Notes: generated by a model not told the origin, from the letters alone. Shown: positions 11,291 to 23,296, numbered from the stretch's first letter. The stretch is DNA of 64,000 nt from Symbiodinium natans (GCA_905221605.1 CAJNDS010001324.1:580001-644000); one strand, 5' to 3'. A program made the numbers and translations.

Positions 11291-14200
11291 ATGAAGCCAA
11301 ACCCGGCTCGCGATGAGGAGCCGCTTTTGCAGAATGGGCAGCGGACGGTGCGAGACAATCCCAACTTTGTCGGGGGCTCAGGGTTCAGGGTTTAGGGTTT
11401 AGGGGGCTCACGGGCACAGCTCTACCTGGTAGCCCAGTGGTACCCTTTTCCCTTTTTTTGGTTCAAGGTTCCCTTATAAAGTAACCGAATTCTGATGCGG
11501 TTACTGGGCTACCAAGTCGAAAACCATACAACCCCAAACCCTAAGACCCTAAAACCCCGAAACCCCAAAACCCTAAACCCTACCCTAGAACTCCTGAACC
11601 CTGAAGACCCAGAATGATGCTTAGGGCTTTGTAGATCTTAGGGTTGTTGCCCTAGAAGCCTGAACCGGACCCAGACCCTACACCCACAAAGCCGAAACCC
11701 CAAACCGCAGGGTCTAGGGTTTAGGGTCTAGGGTTTTAGGGTTTTAGGGTTTTAGGGTTTAAGGTTTAGGGTGAGGTTCAAGGGTTCGGATTCTGGCTCA
11801 GGTCCAGACATTCTTCAAGGCCACTTGGGGCCTTGGGGCAACAGACTGTCCGCTGGAGCCATCGCCCCCCCCCCCCCCCCCCCCCCCAATTTCAGCAGCA
11901 CACGGGTTTAGTTGGGGAAGAACCTGAACCTCAAGCCCTGAAGCCCGAGTTGGGGTTTGTGGGGTTTAGGATTTAGGGTTTCGGGTTTAGGGTTTAGGGT
12001 TTAATCCTAAACCCTAAGCCTGGTATCCTGCAAGCTGACCTAGCTAGCACCTGAGGGGTGCCTTGGGCTTAGGGCTTTGTATGCCAGAGCCCATTGAAGC
12101 CGGAGACTCAACTAGTCGACCGGGCTATTGGTGTTTGAGGCGGTTAAGGTTTAGGGCTTAGGGCTTAGGGCTTAGGGCTTAGGGCTTAGGGCTTAGGGCT
12201 TAGGGCTTAGGGCTTAGGGCTTAGGGCTTAGGGTTTAGGGTTTAGGGATCAGGGTTAGGGTTTAGGGTTTAGGGCTGCCAGCTGAAGCACCCCAAGGCGA
12301 CATTCTATTCTCTGCGTTGCGTCATTCGTACGACTGTGACCAGAGCACAACATCTATGTTGTGGCCTTCTTTGTCCTTGGTAGCCCAGTGGTACCCTTCT
12401 CCCTTTTGTTTGGTTCTGGTTCCCTTATAAATATGGTTACTGGGCTACTAAGTAAAGGGCTCCGAAGTATGGGCCCATGAGTTGTGTAGGGTTTCTAGGG
12501 GGCACATAACTGTTCCCAACTAAGGCCCACACCTGCAAGTACCCCTAAACCCTGAACCCTAAACCCTAAACCCTAAACCCTATCGTGCAACGGAGTCACC
12601 ATGTACGCAGGCCAGCAGACTTCACTTCATCGGCGTGTGGCGCGAACGCTACGAGGAGCATCAGTCCATGCCAACTAGGCCCCTAAATTAGGGTGTAGGG
12701 TTTAGGGTTTAGGGATTAGGGTTTAGGGTTTAGGGTTAGGGTTTAGTGTTTAGGGTTTAGTGTTTAGGGTTTAGAGTTAGGGCTTTTAAGTCCATAACCT
12801 TCCCGCAGTGCGAATGGCAAAGATGGCGTAGAGCAGTCCCTAGCATCGGTGCAAGGTCGCTTTGCCCGCAAAGTTCCCGGGGCTTTGTGTCAACGAAAGG
12901 GTTTAGGGTTTAGGGTTTAGGGTTTAGGGTTTAGGGTTTAGGGTTTAGGGTTGAGGTTTCGGGGATTCTGGTTTGGCCGCACTTGGGGATGAGAGTGTTC
13001 AAGGTCCTCGCCTGGGTGATCACAATCGCAAGACGACGTGTGGTGCAAAGGGTAGCAGCTCAGCTGTTACCCTAGCCTCAAGTTGAGTCTCAGAGACACT
13101 TGCTCCAGACAAGAAGCGGCGTTAGAAAACAATAAAGCAATAACAGTAATTAGTGATGTAATCATCACGACCATAACCATATTTGTCACAGGAGCAGTAT
13201 TTCTCTCCTCTTGAAGTGACAATAGCAATGTCAATAAGAACCATCATCGCCATAACTTTTTACAGTTACCATGGGTATTGCTATTGTGATCGACGGTTTT
13301 TTGTCGCTGACCCTGTCGTTCAAGAAGAACAGTTGTAATGATTAGACCGACAGAATTCGGAGCGACAAGAGTATAATTACTTCTGATGATGACCCAACTG
13401 ATGACGACGACGAGATGATGGAGTCAATGAAAAACAAATCTGACCACTGATGCTGCTGCTGAGGATGAGGATTATGAGGAAACCCTACACCCGAACCTGA
13501 AAGAAACGCTAAACCCTGAACCTTAAACCTTAAACCCTAAACCCTAAACCCGAGATGACGATGATGTTGCTCCAGAAAAGCTGGGAAGGAAATCCTCGAC
13601 AGCCTGCCGCCGCCGCCACCGCTACCGGCAGCCTCGAGTGGGCAGTCGGCTACTCGCCGAGGGCGTTAGGGTTAGAAAGCTTCCTAAACCCTAAACCCTG
13701 AACCCTAAACTTGGGCTTCAGGGCTTTGTTGTAAGTTAGGGGCTGAAGTTGCAGTGCTTCAGAAGCGTTTAGTAGTTAGGAGTTCCAGGTTTGCTGCACA
13801 AGCGCTATCAAAGACTGAGAGCCATTGCACATCACCGGTGCCCTAGGCATGTTCAGTTTGCAAGTTCCTACAGGGCGACTGAGACTACAGCCTAAAACCT
13901 CACCCCTAAACCCTAACCCTTTTACTCAAACCCCTTTATTCCCTTTTACTCTGGGGCCCAAGAGACCCTAGAAGTGGCGCCCTCGCAGATGCTGAGGCGG
14001 CTACTTACAGGTTTCATTGGGGGCAGGCAGGGGTTCGGGTTTAGGGCTTGGGGTTCTTAAACACTCGGGCACCGTGTTTGGGGGGTCAGGGTTTGGGCGT
14101 ACTCCTTTTTTCTTTTTCTTGGGGGCTGGTGGGGGGTGTGGGGGGACGAGTACAAATACCAAAGACTCTTGTTGTGTAGTGGGGCATATTATAGCCCATT

Positions 14201-17200
14201 TGGATATGTTCTGGGGGAAACCACCGCCTAAATCACCTGAGGTGTTTGTACATATCGACATGGACTGCTTCTTCGCCAGTGTCGCCACCCGCGGCCGGCA
14301 GCAGACCTTTGCGGGCCGGCCACTGAGTTGTCCTTTCGCTTTCGCGGGCTCAGCCTGGGCCTACAGCTGCAGACCCCTTTGGTGCCCTAAACCCTCAGCC
14401 CTAAACCCTAAACCCAAGCAACTCCTGTGGAGTCCGGACCCACGTCAAGAATGAAAAAGGAAACCCTTTTAAGCCCTAAACCCCAAACCCCAAACCCCAA
14501 ACCCCAAACCCTGCAGTAAACCCAACAACACCGATGGGGTCCGGAAGCCAACCGAGCCTTCTTCGGGGCTCTAGGGTTTAGGGATTAGGGTTTAAGATTT
14601 AGGGTTTAGGATTTAGGGTTTAGGATTTAGGGTTTTAGGGTTTAGGGTTTACCCCAGGTTTACCTGTGGCCGTGGCATGGGGCACCGGCAGCAGCAGCGA
14701 GATCTCCTCGGCGAACTACTGTGCCCGGGCTTTCGGCGCCTGGGCTGACTGAGACCTTAAGTGTTTAGGGTTTGGGGTTAGGGTTTCGGGTTCAGGGTTC
14801 AGGGTTTAGGGTTTAGGGTTTAGGGTCAAACCCTAAACTAAACCCGAGACCGTTAGATGGGAACCCTTAAATCTACCCCGACTGAGCCCTCAAACGCTTA
14901 CACCCTCCACTGGTACCCGAGGGCACACTTTCTGAACTTTTTTTTGTGCAGGGATTTTTGCTGGACTTAGCTAGGTAGGCCCTTTTGGAGATTGTATCTC
15001 TCCCTTATTGGCTTGAACAGGCTCATATTTAGGAAGACATGTTTTGAAGGGTGGGCTTTATGGACCATCCTAGTTCTAAAGCTGCTGTTTGACCTTTGGG
15101 TGGGGCGTCCGGCTTGGGCAGGGGGTGGGCAGCAGGGAAAAACCCTAAACCCTAAACCCTAAACCCTAAACCCTAAACCCTAAACCCCAAACCCCAAACC
15201 CCAAACCCCAAACCCCAAACCCCAAACCCCAAACCCCGCCAGCAAAAGACGGAGCTGGCTGCCACCGCTGTCGGCCGCTAGTAGGGGCGGTCTGGACCGT
15301 CGGTCGTTGAAAGGGGTTCGGAACACGCCCTAAGCATAAGATCATTTTTGGCAGTGCAGCGCCTGACGATAAGATGAGCCTTTGTGGTCTCGCGCCACAC
15401 AGGAACCCGATTGCGCCCAAGAGGTCCATGGAGAGGGGAGTGGGTTTTGGTATTTCGGCTACTGCAATGAACACATGGCGTTCTCAGGCGGGTTGCAGAA
15501 TGTTTTTCAGGTTTTCTACAGAGATCCACTCCCCCCCAAACCCTAAACCCTAAACCCTAAAGCCTGAACACTAAACCCTACACCCTACACCCTAAACCCT
15601 AAAACCCAAAAACCCTAAACCCCCCATTACCCCCCCTTACTCCCCCTGAGTACGCCGAGGTGTTCGTGCTGGGATGTGGGCTGGAGAAGCCTTCCAATTG
15701 TGCCCAGACTTGGTGGTGATGCCCTATGAGCTTCTCGGATGCCCAGTACTTAGGGTTTAAGGTTTAGGTTTTCGGTTTAGGGTTTTGGGTTTTTGTGTAC
15801 CCTTCTTAAACTTTCTTCCTTTTTTTATATATTATGTTTTTTTTGCCCGCAAAGGGGTGTAAATCCCTTTCAACATAAACAGGGGGGCACCCTCTTTTTA
15901 GGCTACTCGGAAACAGCTACACCCTAAACCCTAAACCCTAAACCCTGAGGTTCGATGCCATCATGGAGACAGCCGAGCTCTTCTACCGCAGCGTGCTGGA
16001 CACCACTCCCTACGTGCAAGGCGTCGGGCCGTGTGGGTTTAGGGTTTAGGGTTTAGGGTTTAGGGCTTAGGGCTTAGGGTTGGGTTTAGGGTTTAGGGTT
16101 TAGGGTTTAGGGGGTTTAGGGTTTAGGGTTTAGGGTTTAGGGTTTAGGGTTTAGGGTTTAGGGTTTAGGGTTTAGGGTTTAGGGTTTAGGCAAAAAAGGG
16201 ACTTCTGCAGGATCCTACACTTGGTGGTTCGTGGGTAGAATCGCGCCACATCTTGAAGTCTACTGATAGCTTACTTAGGGGACTTCGGGGGCTTAGAAGT
16301 ACAAGGGTGGGTTTAGGGTTTAGGGTTTAGGGTTAGGGTCTAGGGTTTAGGGTTTAGGGTAGGGTTTAGGGTTTAGGGTTTAGGGTTTAGGGCAAAAAAG
16401 GGACTTCTGCAGGATCCTACACTTGGTGGTTCGTGGGTAGAATCGCGCCACATCTTGAAGTCTACTGATAGCTTACTTAGGGGACTTCGGGGGCTTAGAA
16501 GTACAAGGGTGGGTTTAGGGTTTAGGGTTTAGGGTTTAGGGTCTAGGGTTTAGGGTCTAGGGTCTAGGGTTTAGGGTTTAGGGTTTAGGGTTTAGGGTTT
16601 AGGGCAAAAAAGGGACTTCTGCAGGATCCTACACTTGGTGGTTCGTGGGTTTAATCGCGCCACATCTGGAAGTCTACTGATAGCTTACTTAGGGGACTTC
16701 GGGGGCTTAGAAGTACAAGGGTGGGTTTAGGGTTTAGGGTTTAGGGTTTAGGGTCTAGGGTTTAGGGTCTAGGGTCTAGGGTTTAGGGTTTAGGGTTTAG
16801 GGTTTAGGGTTTAGGGCAAAAAAGGGACTTCTGCAGGATCCTACACTTGGTGGTTCGTGGGTAGAATCGCGCCACATCTTGAAGTCTACTGATAGCTTAC
16901 TTAGGGGACTTCGGGGGCTTAGAAGTACAAGGGTGGGTTTAGGGTTTAGGGTTTAGGGTTTAGGGTCTAGGGTTTAGGGTCTAGGGTCTAGGGTTTAGGG
17001 TTTAGGGTTTAGGGTTTAGGGTTTAGGGTTTAGGGCCTGCAAGTAAAGTCCCCCTCCACTAGTAAGAGCCCGGGGTTGGCGTGTGTCAGTTCTTGGTGTC
17101 CCATTGCACGCCCGCAGCTGGTGGCGTTTAGGGTTTAGGGTTTAGGGTTTAGGGTTTTGGGTTTAGGGTTTAGGGGTGTGTCTATAGGATTTTCAGGTTC

Positions 17201-20200
17201 TCTGTTAGAATACCTTTTTCTTGCCTTTCAAGCATGTTGAAGTGACGGCTGCTATATTGCAAGACAAATACAAAGACCAAAGGCTTGAATCTCTCCGCGG
17301 CTAAAGGCATCTCGTGCGACGAGGTGTTTGCAGATGTCACGCACCTGGTACAGGAGGACGCCTCAACCCTCGACACTAAACCCTACAGACCACCAGAGAC
17401 GACCAACATGCCGTAGAAGCCCCAAATCCATCAAAAACCTCGAGTCGACAAGCGCCCTAACCCTAAGCCCCCCTACACCCCCTTTCCCCTGAAAGCCCCA
17501 TCCCAAGCCCCCAAAACAGACCAACACCCGAAAAAGCAAAAACGCCACTCGAAATCCCAAATTCCGATGGCGCCTAAACCGCTCCTGGAAACCTGAAAGC
17601 CCATGGTCCCTTGAGGACTTCAAGTTCTATGTTTGTTTTAGGGTTTGGGTGTTTTGGGTGTTTGGCTTTAGGGTTTATAGGATTTATAGGGTTTAGGACT
17701 TTCCCTAGGGAAGAATTCAAGTTACCCTAAACCCTAAACCCTAAACCCTAAACCCTAAACCCTGCTTTCTTCGTTCGGGTTCTAAGGGCGGTGTACCAGG
17801 ACTCAAGCTCATGGCTGGCTCTCGCGCGGAAGATCCGCGCTGACATCTGGAGCCTGCGCTTGGAGCGTTTTTTGGGGTTTAGGGTTTAGGGTTTAGGGTT
17901 TAGGGTTTAGGGTTTAGGGTTTAGGGTTTAGGGTTTAGGGTTAGAGTTGATGGTTAGGTTTTTATGGTTTAGGGGTCTAGGGTGCGTATAGACCGTAAAA
18001 GCCCTAAGCCTGCAGACCCCAAAAGAGGATTACAGCACTCTGGGGATTGTAGTAGTGTCGTAGGGTTCAGGTGTCTTGCATATGTTTTCTTATTTGGGTG
18101 GGGAGGGGGGGGGGGTCGTTGTGGAGGCCTTGGCGCTTGATTAAACCCTAAACCCGAAACCCTGAACCCTAAACCCTAAACTAAGGCCGGGGACGTCCAC
18201 CATTCAGGGCTTTTGCTTCGGCATCGGCTTGTAGAGGTGCTTGGGATGGCTTTCAAGGGACTCCTGTTAGAGTATATGAAATGTGTTAGCTATATCTGCA
18301 TGTATAAAGTATGAAACATTTTCATATATATATATATTTATTTATATTTATAATCGTATATTTCTATGTGTCCTACATTTAAATCGAGACCCACATACTA
18401 TATAACAGCTACCGTGCTGAGGAGTCGAAGTGGATGCGTTGCCTCGATCGGCGTGGCCAAAAATCGGCTGCTTGCCAGGCCGCGCGGCTTGCTTAGGTTT
18501 AGGGTAGCTTTGGGGTTTAGAGTTTAGGGTTTAGGGTTAAGGGTCCATGTACCCATGTAGTATCCACTTGGGCCCTCAAGCTACTAAATAGGAACCCCTT
18601 TAGGGCCTAAGTGTATACTGTAGAGGTACATGGCCCCTTTGGGTGAGGAAGCGGTACCCCGAGCTTCCGACACGCTTCCGTAGAAAGCCTGCAGGGTATA
18701 GGGTTAAAGCTTAGGAGTTACGAGCCCCAGTTCCTGACCCCGAATTTTTAATACATGTGGACCCTGACTTGTTGGATCGTGCCCTTTCAAGCCCCTAAAG
18801 CCTGAACCCTAAACCCTAAACCCGAAGCCCTAAACCCTAAACCCTATAATCCCAGGCTGGCGACGAAGTTTGCAAAACCACGCCCGGGATGCGCCACGTG
18901 CGGGAAAGCTGCACAGAACCGCGCGAGTGGGGAAAGCGGGCTTCTATGCTGCGAGGACCACCCAGGCAACGAGGGGGACTACTTTTGCTTAAGAACCCCC
19001 AACACTAGCGTAATAAGGCGAGAGTTTCTTCAATTTTTCGCGTTCTTAGGCAAATAGTAGGGGAGAGTCTTTGACAGTCTAAGGTTCAACTGTTCGGCGT
19101 GATGCACGGCTGTTATGACTAAGTTGCACATGCTCACAGTGTAGGGCTCCCGATTTGAAAACTTGCTGGCGAGGGGTCATGAGCTTTACATGCGTTTGTA
19201 TCCTGGAATGATCTGCTTGGCTGTGTCAGGATGTGAAAGGTATCGGCCCCCTAGCACTGTTGGCATTGTGCAAGGGGTATGAACATGGGCCAAGATGGCG
19301 AAGGCCAAATTTCAGGTGCTGCTGTTGCAGATTCAAAGCTGCAGCTCAAGAACGAAACCATCGGCATGTCTGTGGAGGACTGGGAGCCTTCAACTGGCGC
19401 AGCGCCCCAGGAAGCGGGGACTTATGACAAGCTGATGCCCATGTTCGTGGACATCGGTGAGCCTTTTCTACCCAAGCTGATGCATACGTCGGTGCAGGAG
19501 CGTGGCGACCACCTGGTGCCCATGTTTGTGGTGAGCAATGGGTCTTCATGTGAGACAGTGCTCCCTGAACTGAAGCCGCAGCCGTCTAAGCTTATTACTA
19601 CGGAGTTCATGCCCATGCTTGATGAGCTGAGCATGCATCGCTGGAATCGAACGAAGTGGAGACAGGTGCGGGAGAAGGAGAGCATGCATCCGTCAGGTGC
19701 TAAGGACCAGCCTCTCGCAACACACAAGGAGGCGTGGAACGCCCTTGCCTGGCAGGATTTCTGTAAGGAGCCTTGCTCCCGCTTCCTCCCAGATGCCGCG
19801 GCCGGCGTCGAAGAGGTCTACTTTGCAGAGGCCTTGTACCTCGACGCCGAGGCCTTCGTGCCGGGAAGCCTGCGATGCCCTTACGAGCCCCCGGACTGCC
19901 TGGCCCTCCTTCGGGAAGGTGCTCAACACACCTGCGAGCACCTCGGCCCGGTGGACGCAGCCGAGGAGAGGCGGGAAAGAAAAGCACGCCGGAATCGGGA
20001 GCGAAGGTTGCGGCAGAGAGCCGGACGCACGGGGACATGTTTGAACGAGCATCGGAACAAGCTCGCGACTCTACACCCCGTCGGCCTTGTGGAGCCTGGG
20101 CGATCATCTGACATGCTGCAGCGGCTTTCTCATGGCAATTGTTAGGGCTGCAGCAGGCGAGAAGAGCATGCCCGCTCAGAAGTGGAAGGAAATGGAAAAA

Positions 20201-20382
20201 GGACGTGATCACGGGCTAGTGTCTCCCGCCGATTGGAAAAGGACGATCGCCGTGCGTTCTGCCTGTCCTTCTGCGTCCCTGACTTGTCTACTGCCTGGTC
20301 AGAAGCAGCTTATCGTCTTGAACTTTGTCTCTCTCACTCTCACTCTCTTCCTCGTCTCTCTCTGTCTCTCTGTGCCTCTCTC

Positions 20383-20416
<34 letters not shown>

Positions 20417-23296
20417 CCTCTCCTCTAGACAGATACTTCATTCAGAGGTATGTGGTCCAAAGCAGCCTAGTGATGGTCGGAGCTGGAAGCTGTAGGAGTG
20501 GGAGTGGTCTAGGAGTCAGAAAGCGGGAGTTTGAGTAGAACACATATCTACTTTGGGATGTTCCCCTTAATAGGGATTATAGTACCCCCTATTACAATCC
20601 TTTTTAAGGATGTTTAGTATACGTAAGGGGGAACATATCTAATCCCTTCCCCCTAATTTTAAACCCCCCCCCCCCCCCCCCCCAATAGAAACTCGAAATG
20701 TGTTTTTATTATCAGGGGGAGATTTTTATCCAAATGTCATGTTTGGGATCCAAAGGGCTTAGGGTCTAGGCTGGGAAGGGAGGGAAGGGAGCTTCAGGAT
20801 GTTGGTTGGCTTGCGGATTTTGGGAGCCCTGAACCCGCCCTAATTCGGAATAGGGTTTAACAGGCGGGGTCGGTTTGGGCAGGATTTTCCTTAAAGTGTT
20901 TGTAGGGGGAAGGGATCACTGGGCGATCATGCGGTGTGGCAGCGCTGTCGGTCCCTGGCAAGGCATTTTTCTCTTGGAGGACGGGAGGCTGTTCGCGAAC
21001 CACGCAATAGGGTTTAGGGTTTAGGGTTTAGGGTTTAGGGTTTAGGGTTTAGGGTTTAGGGTTTAGGGTTTAGGGTTTAGGGTCCCCGCATCCCAAAGCC
21101 GTAGCTGCCCTAAGCTCCCTGCGAGGACACCTCCGAGCGACTGGCAGCTCTGGCGGCGAGGGAGCTGCCTGGCGTGGGCCCGGAAAGCGAGAAGCAGCTC
21201 CGGAAATCTGGAGAGGGGGGTTTAGGGTTTAGGGTTTAGGGTTTAGGGTTTAGGGTTTAGGGTTTAGGGTTTAGGGTTTTAGGGTTTAGGATTTAGTTTG
21301 GTGGGGGGTGGCTTGGGAAAGTTGGCCTCCTTTTGACAAGTACGGAGCATATGGGGGGGGGGGGGGGGGGGGGAATGTGGGGCCATATGTCGGGCCCTGC
21401 CGGTACGTACCGTAACCCGAGCAGCGGGACCACGGTTGTATGTAGGCTCGAAGTTGGAAGGCTCATCGACAGACTCTACATTGACATAGACATCTCTCTC
21501 TCTCCCTCTTTCTCTTCCAGAGGGTCCATTTTTGTAGTACCAATGATTATCGAATTAGGTACCCCAAACCCCTATATAGTATTGTATTTGGGTACCTATA
21601 GTTCCGGAATAGTACTACAAATGGGCACTTTTGGGGAAGCATACTCTTCTAGGAGCCTGAGGGAGTAGGGAGTATTGGGGTACCTTGGGTTGGTTTGCTG
21701 GGGTTCAGGGTTCAGGGTTCAGGGTTCAGGGTTCAGGGTTCAGGGTTCAGGGTTTAGGGTTTAGGGTTTAGGGCCTAAAGTTTAGGGATTAGGGTTTACA
21801 GGGTTTAGACAGCAGTCGAAAACTGCCAGGAGTGGAGAGCGTGGGCGACCTGCGGGACGTTTCGTTGGGGAAGCTCCGGGAGCTCTTTGGAGAGAAGCAG
21901 GCGCCACACACCCCAAACACTAAACCCTACACACTAAACCCTAAACCCCTAAACCCCTAAACCCCTCAACCCCTCAACCCCTCAACCCTCAACCCTCAAC
22001 CCTAAACCCTAAACCCTAAACCCTAAACCCTAAACCCTAAACCCTAAACCCTAAACCCTAAACCCTAAACCCTAGCCCTAAACCCTAAACCCTAGACCCT
22101 AAACCATGCGAAGCAGGCGCAGTCCCTCTTCCACCGCTGCCGTGGCATCGACGACCGGCCCTGGGATCCCAGGCCCCCGCGGAAGTCCGTGGCCTGGGCA
22201 CCAATGACAGGAACCTTGAAAGGGTTTAGTTAAGGGTTTAGGGTTTGGGGTTTGGGGTTTAGGGTTTAGGGTTTGGGGTTTGGGGGTTGGGGTTTAGGGT
22301 CCAGGGTTCATGCTTGCCGTCTAGCGTATCCATTAATCATACGCCCTAAAAGGGTTTAGGGTTCATACTTGAACTTAGAATGATATGAACCCCGAGTTTC
22401 AGGTTCTTTTGGTCCTCATAAGGTGGGCGCACAGATCGCCTGGGGCGTGCGCTTCGAGGACGTGGCCGCCTTGCGACGCTTCGTCTCGGAGCTGACCGAG
22501 GAAGTGCTGCGGCGCCTGGCGCGCCACGGGAAGCGGCTTGGTTTTTCCAGCGGTACCCCCTTTTGGCTTTTGTTGTTCTGGGTCCCTTATATGAAGTATA
22601 AGCAACCCCAAAGAGGGTGCTCTTTACCTTTTTTTGGTTCTGGGTTCCCTTACGAAGTATAACCAACCCCAAACAGGGTGCCCTCTACTTCTTTGTTGTT
22701 TCTGGGTTCCCTTATAAAGTCGCCAACCCCAAGAAGGGTGCCCTCATTTTAAATATGCTTTCTGAGCTACCGAGGCGGGGTAGCTCTCTCACCGTGAAGG
22801 TCTGGAAGGCGCGGCCGGACGCGCCGCACCTGGGAGGTGTGGGCAGCTGGGGCTGCGACATCCTCTCGCGCTCAGCACAGTTCCTTAGCTGTTGGTTAGT
22901 AAGGGAAGGAAGGAAGATGGGGTACACTGTGTAATCCCTTATCAAGACTATATATAGGGGACTTCCCTTAAAGTATACATATATATATATATAGATTTGT
23001 ATTTGGGGATATAGGGTACCTCATTCCCTCATCCCCAACGAAGCAACAGCTAAGGTTCTCCACCGATCCCGGCCCCCCTGGGAGCCCCGCGGCGCAGAGC
23101 GCCTGCGCGGAAGTGTGGAGGCTCTGCGAGAGCACCGGGGCCACGCCACTGCAAGTCCGAGGATTTGGGATCCACATCGGGGGCCTGGAGAAGACGCAGC
23201 CAAGGCAGCCAAGCCTCCCTTCTCTGCTGGAAGGCCCAAAGGGCCCAAAGGGCCCAAAGGGCCCAAAGGGACCAAAGGGACCAAAGGGACCAAAGG
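11291..23296 (+). CDS. REV1: REV1-like Y-family translesion DNA polymerase (module 1 of a probable fusion)
   Basis: REV1 is a Y-family dCMP transferase that works in nuclear translesion synthesis. Exons found, in order: about 11291-11372 (DNPNF), 12611-12672 (SRLHFIGVW, the REV1 segment before the catalytic core), perhaps 12809-12895, about 14222-14314 (VHIDMDCFFASV, first metal site), 14658-14735 (EISSANYCARAFG), 15660-15729 (GMWAGEAFQLCPDL), 15950-16020, 17307-17356 (ISCDEVFADVT, second catalytic acidic pair), 17800-17849, 18422-18478 (ASIGVAKNRLLAR), 18856-18887, 20963-21003, 21126-21210 (ELPGVG), 21830-21900, 22117-22188 (CRGIDDRPW), 22423-22535, 22775-22879, 23055-23296 (little finger, LQVRGFGIHI). 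Fifteen introns between 14315 and 23376 resolve as GC (8), GA (5) or GT (2) to AG. The catalytic residues are intact. The BRCT domain and start codon were not identified. Confidence 0.85.
11428..11513. mobile_element. Family A inverted-repeat element
   Basis: Near-complete copy: left end GGTAGCCCAGTGGTACCC, interior GGTTCCCTTATAAAGTAACC with family spacing, right end GGTTACTGGGCTACC. The first and last 10 bases are perfect inverted repeats. It lies between REV1 exons. Confidence 0.85.
12150..12238. repeat. Homogeneous CTTAGGG variant array
   Basis: About twelve units of the variant GGGCTTA in tandem, passing into the standard TTTAGGG at its right edge. A block made of one variant suggests local amplification after the array was seeded. 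Confidence 0.9.
12379..12449. mobile_element. Family A inverted-repeat element (short copy)
   Basis: GGTAGCCCAGTGGTACCCTT at the left and GGTTACTGGGCTACT at the right. About 70 bp, with part of the family interior deleted. Lies between the REV1-like exons at 11.3 and 12.6 kb. Confidence 0.85.
16191..17034. repeat. Four-copy satellite of unique 117-bp blocks alternating with TTTAGGG arrays
   Basis: A block of about 117 bp starting CAAAAAAGGGACTTCTGCAG occurs at 16191, 16393, 16605 and 16817 (spacings 202, 212, 212). Each is followed by TTTAGGG/TCTAGGG units. Copies are almost identical; the third carries small changes. The whole lies in the REV1 intron 16021-17306 (GC...AG). No open frame of note. 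Confidence 0.95.
19279..20145 (+). CDS. Intronless ORF of unknown function nested in a REV1 intron
   Basis: A 288-codon open frame inside REV1 intron 18888-20962, on the same strand. It is free of telomere-type repeats, unlike its surroundings. Visible features: two similar segments around MPMFVDIGEPF (near residue 53) and MPMFVVSNGSS (near 92), a third MPMLDELS (near 135), and a very basic Arg/Glu-rich stretch around residues 228-250 suggesting nucleic acid or protein binding. No known domain recognised. Overlapping frames are also partly open because of high GC, so the call depends on length and lack of interruption. Could be a retroposed or independently transcribed gene, or part of a long alternative exon. 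Confidence 0.45.
   Translation: MNMGQDGEGQISGAAVADSKLQLKNETIGMSVEDWEPSTGAAPQEAGTYDKLMPMFVDIGEPFLPKLMHTSVQERGDHLVPMFVVSNGSSCETVLPELKPQPSKLITTEFMPMLDELSMHRWNRTKWRQVREKESMHPSGAKDQPLATHKEAWNALAWQDFCKEPCSRFLPDAAAGVEEVYFAEALYLDAEAFVPGSLRCPYEPPDCLALLREGAQHTCEHLGPVDAAEERRERKARRNRERRLRQRAGRTGTCLNEHRNKLATLHPVGLVEPGRSSDMLQRLSHGNC
20325..20427. repeat. CT-rich microsatellite
   Basis: Runs of CTCTCT with interspersed CTGT. Lies downstream of the nested ORF, within the same REV1 intron. Confidence 0.9.
20552..20640. mobile_element. Family D inverted-repeat element
   Basis: Left TTGGGATGTTCCCCTTAATA and right TAAGGGGGAACAT are inverted; the interior includes ATAGGGATTATAGTACC and its complement. In REV1 intron 18888-20962. 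Confidence 0.75.
21516..21642. mobile_element. Family C inverted-repeat element
   Basis: Left CCAGAGGGTCCATTTTTGTA and right AGTACTACAAATGGGCAC are inverted; the interior holds GAATTAGGTACCCC and GGGTACCTATAGTTCC, also inverted. In REV1 intron 21211-21829. Confidence 0.8.
21700..21752. repeat. Homogeneous TTCAGGG variant array
   Basis: Seven to eight units of TTCAGGG in a row, then standard TTTAGGG. A second TTCAGGG block lies at 37218-37265. Confidence 0.9.
22541..22771. mobile_element. Composite family A element with triplicated core
   Basis: The core TTTGGTTCTGGGTTCCCTTA followed by an AAGTATAACCAACCCCAAA-like stretch and GGGTGCCCT occurs three times at about 66-bp spacing (near 22560, 22628 and 22690). 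The right end is a decayed GAGCTACC. It fills REV1 intron 22536-22774 (GC...AG). Looks like unequal expansion within one element. Confidence 0.7.
22895..23040. mobile_element. Family F inverted-repeat element
   Basis: GGGAAGGAAGGAAGATGGGG at the left and GGGTACCTCATTCCCTCATC at the right form imperfect inverted ends around an AT-rich interior. It fills most of REV1 intron 22880-23054 (GT...AG). Confidence 0.6.

Noticed and set aside
16191-17034. Regular repeat-spacer pattern resembling a CRISPR array
   Set aside because: Spacers are telomere-type units, repeats are about 117 bp, and the locus lies in a eukaryotic intron.
19692-20212. Reverse-strand frames of 119-170 codons opposite the nested ORF
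   Set aside because: High GC opens several frames here; the 288-codon forward frame is the longest, but I cannot fully exclude the others.
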